A stretch of DNA of 64,000 bases, from positions 6,383,501 through 6,447,500 of the forward strand of contig NC_084894.1 in the NCBI RefSeq assembly GCF_958979055.1, read 5' to 3'. Every line of letters begins with the position of its first letter. The first letter of the stretch is position 1. A program made the position numbers and the translations under genes. The notes beneath the pieces are model-generated. The model made no database searches and was not told the DNA's origin. It saw only the letters and a program-made list of their open reading frames with translations. This stretch comes from Alnus glutinosa. Its lineage: Eukaryota; Streptophyta; Magnoliopsida; Fagales; Betulaceae. This document shows positions 59,041 through 64,000 of the stretch, in pieces.

Positions 59041-59799
59041 TAAGGGACCCTTCTGGGGTCCTCTCTGATGCCTAGCTAACTTTTGCTAAAAGAATCCGCT
59101 TAATATCCAAAAATTCAATCTTTTTCTTATACATGGAGCTTGGGCCTATTTATAGACTTTCAGATGCAATTAGAGAGTGTCGTGGATCCCGGATCTCTCA
59201 GGATCCACAATCTCCTCTCCGAATCTCTTGAGATTCCCTCCTCCTTATCCTCTAAGCGTGACTTTCCTGAAGATTCGAGATTTATCTTTAGTCCCGGATC
59301 TTCAGGGGCTAGGCATGGGAGATTTGAACTGTAACGTCTATCCTTAGATCGTGGCTTCTCATTCGGATTTCCTGTAATGCAGTTGATACCTGAGCTCTCG
59401 AGTCATGCTTGTCCCGAGCCTTTGCTGGCTAAATTAAATCTCGGTCTCGGAATGTCTGTATTCCCGGGACCTAATCTAATTATACCTCCTCCTACCTTGT
59501 AATACTTTAGGCTCAAGTTCGCGTTCCTCTTATATCCCAAAACGGGGGCGTGACATACCTTGCATTCTCTGGATGCTCGGTGTCTACCTTTTAGAATTGG
59601 ACTATCCCGAGAGCCCTACTATTTTGGTTGTTTAGTACCTGTCTCCCGAGATGGGACTTTCTCGGGAGTCATGTTGTTCCTCCTTTTCTGGTTTGGTATT
59701 GACCCGAAGGCTAGTCTGAATGGAAATATTCCCAACAATTAGTAAACTAAAATTATCAAGTATAGAATTTAAATTAAAGTTCTTAATAATTCTATTCTC

Positions 59800-60271
59800 A
59801 TTTTCACAACTAACAAACTACAAGCTAAATAGCTAAGCTATATAACATAAAAGGTCTATAATTTTTTTAAAAACAAAAAAACATAAAAGATTTATAAAAG
59901 ACTCACAAAGGAACTAAGAATAACTAAATACTAGTAAAATGCCACATAGTATTGGCTCTATGTGAAGCTCCATCAAAATCTCAAAAATAAGATGAACTAA
60001 ATGGCAGCATGTGTAGAGACGATCATTAAACCTCTAATCATATTTTAATTTTTCAATTTTCTTACAAAATATATATTCAAAACGGACAAACTAGCTAGTT
60101 TATGGTATAATAATTTAATAACTCAAATAATTTTAAAATAAAAAGAAACAACAATAATTATAATAATATAAAAAAATGATCTTATAATATAAATAATAGA
60201 AGAACCTATACATAAAAAATAAAATTAAAAATTAAAACAACTACAATTTGGAAGTCATTGATGCAATTTAG
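59800..60271 (+). repeat. Direct repeat, first copy
   Basis: Matches 63540-64000 over some 460 bp. Shared words include GCTATATAACATAAAAGGTC (second copy: ACTATATAACATAAAAGGTC), ACAAACTAGCTAGTTTATGG and AGAAGAACCTATACATAAAA. No end structure was recognised. Confidence 0.85.
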
Positions 60272-60579
60272 AATAGAAAACTAAAACTCAAAAAAAAAAA
60301 AAAAAAAAAAAACTTACTTTTGGAAGAGAAGTCTACATGGCAAACAAAAAAAAAATCCATGAGCGAAAACTATAAAAAAACAAATAAATAAATATGCAAT
60401 TTGAAAGAGGTTCATACTTTTCAATTTGGGGCCTTTTTTTTAAAAAAAAAAAAAATGTGATCTATTATAACCTACAATACTTTTAATTCTAAAAAGAATC
60501 TGACACTACAAGTCTACATACTTATCTTACGTGGCTAACAAAAAAAATCCAATAAAGAACTATGTGTGGGGATGTGGAT

Positions 60580-60965
60580 AAATTACTTAACAATTTTTCT
60601 TATAAAATAATTTTTTTATACCAACTGTAGGTGCGACGACCCCTGCTGGCCTTAACGTGCCTCCACCACTGCATATATCCCCTACACATCTCTATACAAC
60701 AAAGTTTCAAATCCATCATTGAATTTGTGGGACCCAATGTGAGTTCCATAAATCCAATGGTGGATTTGAAAAGAAGATGTGTAGGATATATATTTATATC
60801 ATTTCTCATTTTGTTGAGATCTCAATTTTGACAAGCTCTTGTTGAGATCTCAATGGAGGAGTAGATTAATTACTTAACAAATTTTCTTATAAAATATATA
60901 TTTTTTAAAACCCATTACAGGGGTCACGGCTCCTACTGGCTTTAACGTGGCTTCACCACTAGAAA
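60580..60965 (+). repeat. Direct repeat flanking a MITE relative
   Basis: AATTACTTAACAA-TTTTCTTATAAAATA and CTACTGGC/CTGCTGGC-CTTTAACGTG-CTTCACCACT occur at about 60580-60682 and 60868-60965. Between them, at about 60690-60809, is a GAGAAATGATA-family MITE (ends CCTACACATCTC and TATCATTTCTC). Confidence 0.65.
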
Positions 60966-61244
60966 TAGTGTGCTCGGGTGTATAGAGTTTGGGAGCGGTT
61001 TACACATGGGTCCGCTTGGAACGAATTGCTTGTAGCGAATCTATCCACCGTTTGATTTAAGAAATGGATTGATTCGGGTGTTTTTTAAAATTTTATGTTT
61101 ATTCATCTATATATGTGTGTGTGTGTGTGTGTTTAGATATCAATTTTATGGATCATGATCCTCTACAATTATTTGCCTAAATTTGAGAGAATTCAGGCAG
61201 GTGATTGTGAGGTACTACTTATAGGACCCAACTGACAGAATAAG

Positions 61245-63522
61245 TAGGGGGTGGGCACGGGGCGGGGCGGGGGGGGGGGGGGGGGGGGGGGGCGCGGATT
61301 TTCACCCTTTTTGCCCCCGCCCCGCACCCTTGCAGATTGAGAATTTCTCACCTGCAGTCCGCGTAAAAGAAGGGAAATCCGCACTAGGGCGGGTTCGTGC
61401 GGGGCGGGGGTGTGGGTTCAGCGGGGCAGTGCGGCTTTGGGCGAAGAAGAGGAAGATGAAGAGTGTTGGACCGCAAAGGGTGCAAACACAAGTGTAGGTT
61501 TTCACAAGTAATAAATCACGGTAAGTCCGAGGTCGATCCACAATGAATGATTAGACACGAGAGAATAATTTTTATTATTTTGCAGAAAAGAAAAATAAAT
61601 AAATAAAATATGAATTTTGCTTTTGGTTTCCACTCAAAAGTGGAGCAGAGGAATATAATTTAAATTAAAAAATAAACTATAAAACTAAAATAAATAAATT
61701 CGATTTTGAAGATGATATTAGAAAAGACTAGGGTTTCAAGGATCCACCTAGTATTTTATTATATATTCATGAGACATAAAAAAATATAAAATAGATTAAA
61801 CATGGGTTGATTGAGTATTTGATTTCAAAAATATGAAACAATAAATTAAGCATTCAATATATTTTCGAATCATAACAAATCAAACAAAGTAAGTATTTGA
61901 TATAAACAAAAATCATAAGGAATCAAAATAAACTTATCCCATTAAATTACTCTCAAATAAAAAATCAACCCTACAATTTAATCATTCATCTATGAAGAAC
62001 AAACAACATGGTCTCAATAATCTATGAAGAACAAACAACATGGTCTCAAGAATACATAATAAAAATACTAGGCTTCACCTCTAACCCTAGCTAGAGGTTT
62101 AGCCACTCATGGTTATGAAAATAAATTCCATAATCAAAGTACTAAACATAAATTAAAAACAAAGAAAATAAAATTCCAACTTGGCGTCTCTATGCTCTTC
62201 TGTGCTCCTTCGCTTCTCCCATTTTCGGAAGAATAAAGCATGGTATTTAAAGAGCTTGCAAGGTCTTTTTGGCACTTTCTTGGTGGTCTAGCTAAAGAAA
62301 GAATCACATCTTGCATTAATTACACAGCAGCCCAAAGATGGAAATAAATCAGATCGTGAATCCATGTGTCTTGGTAAAAATTATGGAAAGAAATCATGAC
62401 ATGTCAATCTGATTTGTGCTCCACACGTCCATCACCAGGAGTATATGGAAAGAAAATCAACTTGTGCATGAAAGGCATTTGCTTTGGAAAGAAAATCTGC
62501 ATGATATGGTCCCCTACTCATACACATCCTTTGAAATTCCAATCCAAGTAGGAAAAAGACTCCATATCCGCACAGATTTGCTCTCTTTTATTGCGGGGCA
62601 ATTTGGGCATAGTAAAAGTCCGAAATAGGAAAAACCTATTTCTGACTTATTTGTTGCATTTTTCATTAGCTTTCCAACGCCACCAAATTTAACGCAATAC
62701 AATACTTGAGAATAAAATTATGATGAAAATAAAGTTATGATGAAAATAAAGTGACGTGCTCAATCTGGATTCTTTCTATAAATAAAGGATTTTGCCACTT
62801 CGTTAAAATCTTGGAATTTGAAGGATTTTCTTCCAAAACCTTTTTGCCAATATATGTGATTGATTTGGTCCCCACAAGTCTAGAGATAAAATTGATTTGG
62901 ACCTTCCTTGCATCTTTATGTCAATTCCACAAAAATAACGACATTATTTCTCAAAGACCTGCAAAACACTAAAATACCAAAACTAACAAAAAGTATTAGA
63001 AAATAAAAAAAATTAAGGGTTTAACAAATATAAATTAAGGGGCCAAATTATACACTATTTTGCACTCATCAAAGAGGGATCTGCTCTTGACGTTCCAGAA
63101 TCCCATAGACGGCCAAGCGAATGGGAGATCCCGACCAACAACAAGGCCAAGCGAATGAGAGATCCTTCTATCTCGATCGGCGACCAGTACTTGTCATTAC
63201 CAAAACGAAGAGAAGAGGACGGGGACGAGGTCCGGGCTATGGCGCTTAGGCAAAAGGAAGAAAAGAATGAAAAAAATGAAGAGATGCGGCGCTAGGGTTA
63301 CGAAGTTATGCAAGTAAGGCCTTAAGGGGTTTTTTTGTTTTATAATTTTCAGCATGGGGGCCGGGGCTGGTCCCCGGGGTTTTAAAAAATCCCAACCCAC
63401 AACCCACCCCGCCCCGCACAGGTATATCGTTTTTGGACCCGTACTAGCAAAAAAAAACTAAAAACCAGGTTTTTGGGGGCGAGGCGGGGTGGGGCGGGTC
63501 CATGAGTTTTTGCCCACCCCTA
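61245..63522. mobile_element. Non-autonomous hAT element with G-rich ends
   Basis: The ends TAGGGGGTGGGCA and (reverse-complemented) TAGGGGTGGGCA are classic hAT TIRs. CAGAATAAG before and CAGATAAG after are a near-matching 8-bp duplication. The left end has a 24-nt G run (61269-61292). GGGGCGGG words repeat at both ends. The interior between 61464 and 63071 is a foreign LTR. Confidence 0.82.
61464..63071. mobile_element. Solo LTR nested in the hAT, 1.6 kb
   Basis: It starts TGTTGGACCGCAAAGGG and ends TTTTGCACTCATCA. AAGAG flanks it exactly (61459-61463 and 63072-63076). No coding sequence for a retroelement protein is present inside. The length and the TG...CA ends fit a long solo LTR; the superfamily cannot be told. 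Confidence 0.75.
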
Positions 63523-63539
63523 CAGATAAGTAGTTAGAC

Positions 63540-64000
63540 AACTCAAACTACAAGCTAAACTATATAACATAAAAGGTCTATGATTTTTTATTTTTTATTT
63601 TTTTTAAAAAAAAAAACATAAAAGGTCTATAGAATACTCACAAAGGAATTAAGAATAACTAAATACCAGTAAAATGTCACCTAGTATTGCCTCTATGTGA
63701 AACTCCATAAAAATCTCAAATAGAAGATAAACTAAATCGCAACATTTGGAGAAACGACCATTAGACCTCAAATAATATTTTAATTTTTAATTTTCTTACA
63801 AAAGATATATTTAAAACGAACAAACTAGCTAGTTTATGGTGCAATAATTTAATAACTCAAATAATTTTAAAACCAAAAAAAAAAAAAAACAAAAAGAAAT
63901 GTTTTTATAATATAAATAATAGAAGAACCTATACATAAAAAATAAAATAAAAAATTAAAACAACTTTAATTTGGAAGTCACTCATGCAATTTAGAATAGA
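63540..64000 (+). repeat. Direct repeat, second copy, cut by window edge
   Basis: Diverged second copy of 59800-60271 (ACAAACTAGCTAGTTTATGG and AGAAGAACCTATACATAAAA are kept) that continues past the end of the window. Confidence 0.85.

Larger units (their letters stand above)
58105..59737 (+). mobile_element. Solo LTR (probably Ty3/gypsy), split by a Harbinger-like element
   Basis: It ends ATATTCCCAACA. ATTAG occurs immediately before 58105 and after 59737, a 5-bp duplication. A promoter-like CTATTTATAG lies near 59150. Without the nested element the LTR is about 775 bp. There is no adjacent coding region or partner LTR in the window. The left boundary is inferred mainly from the duplication. 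Confidence 0.55.

Noticed and set aside
61269-61292. G24 run as a regulatory G-quadruplex
   Set aside because: It lies at a hAT end with no gene nearby, and homopolymer length is often unreliable in assemblies.

Overview
The window is nuclear DNA of a dicot plant, most likely a woody one. It is AT-rich, with widely spaced intron-bearing genes among many transposon insertions. The genes are plant-specific: class III peroxidase, germin-like proteins, a CRIB-type RopGAP, a FANTASTIC FOUR protein, and a plant-only complex I subunit. There are no operons, no CRISPR array and no intact virus-like element.

Layout from left to right: 1-4880 is a decayed Ty1/copia element on the minus strand that runs off the left edge. 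At 5067-5693 and 9181-9807 lie two tandem germin-like genes (minus), with a MULE-type MITE and a LINE RNase H fragment between them. A four-exon class III peroxidase follows (11499-13673, minus). After an empty stretch comes an intronless LEA_2 gene (18224-18772, plus). From 18.9 to 23.6 kb is a transposon graveyard: a 2-kb long-TIR element carrying several nested insertions, then one hAT inside another. A five-exon RopGAP (28604-33671, plus) and an intronless FAF-like gene (36763-37548, plus) follow. Then come a nine-exon N-carbamoylputrescine amidase (39994-46943, minus) and the small complex I P2-like subunit gene (49222-57883, minus). Their introns hold a solo LTR, SINEs, LINE tails and a compact copia element. 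The last 6 kb is again nested transposons.

The genes do not form one pathway. They cover cell-wall and apoplast chemistry (germin-like, peroxidase), Rho-of-plants signalling (RopGAP), meristem regulation (FAF), polyamine synthesis from agmatine (amidase) and mitochondrial respiration (P2). I assembled exon structures by hand from splice sites and reading phase. All nine amidase exons, four peroxidase exons, five RopGAP exons and three P2 coding exons close without a frame error.

I found no convincing new biological system. The points most worth a second look are a GC-AG intron in the RopGAP, several nested transposons whose target-site duplications can be read exactly, a long-TIR element with a GC-rich core that may be captured sequence, a Harbinger-like element with a CCGG-rich minisatellite, and an organelle-derived trnM fragment.
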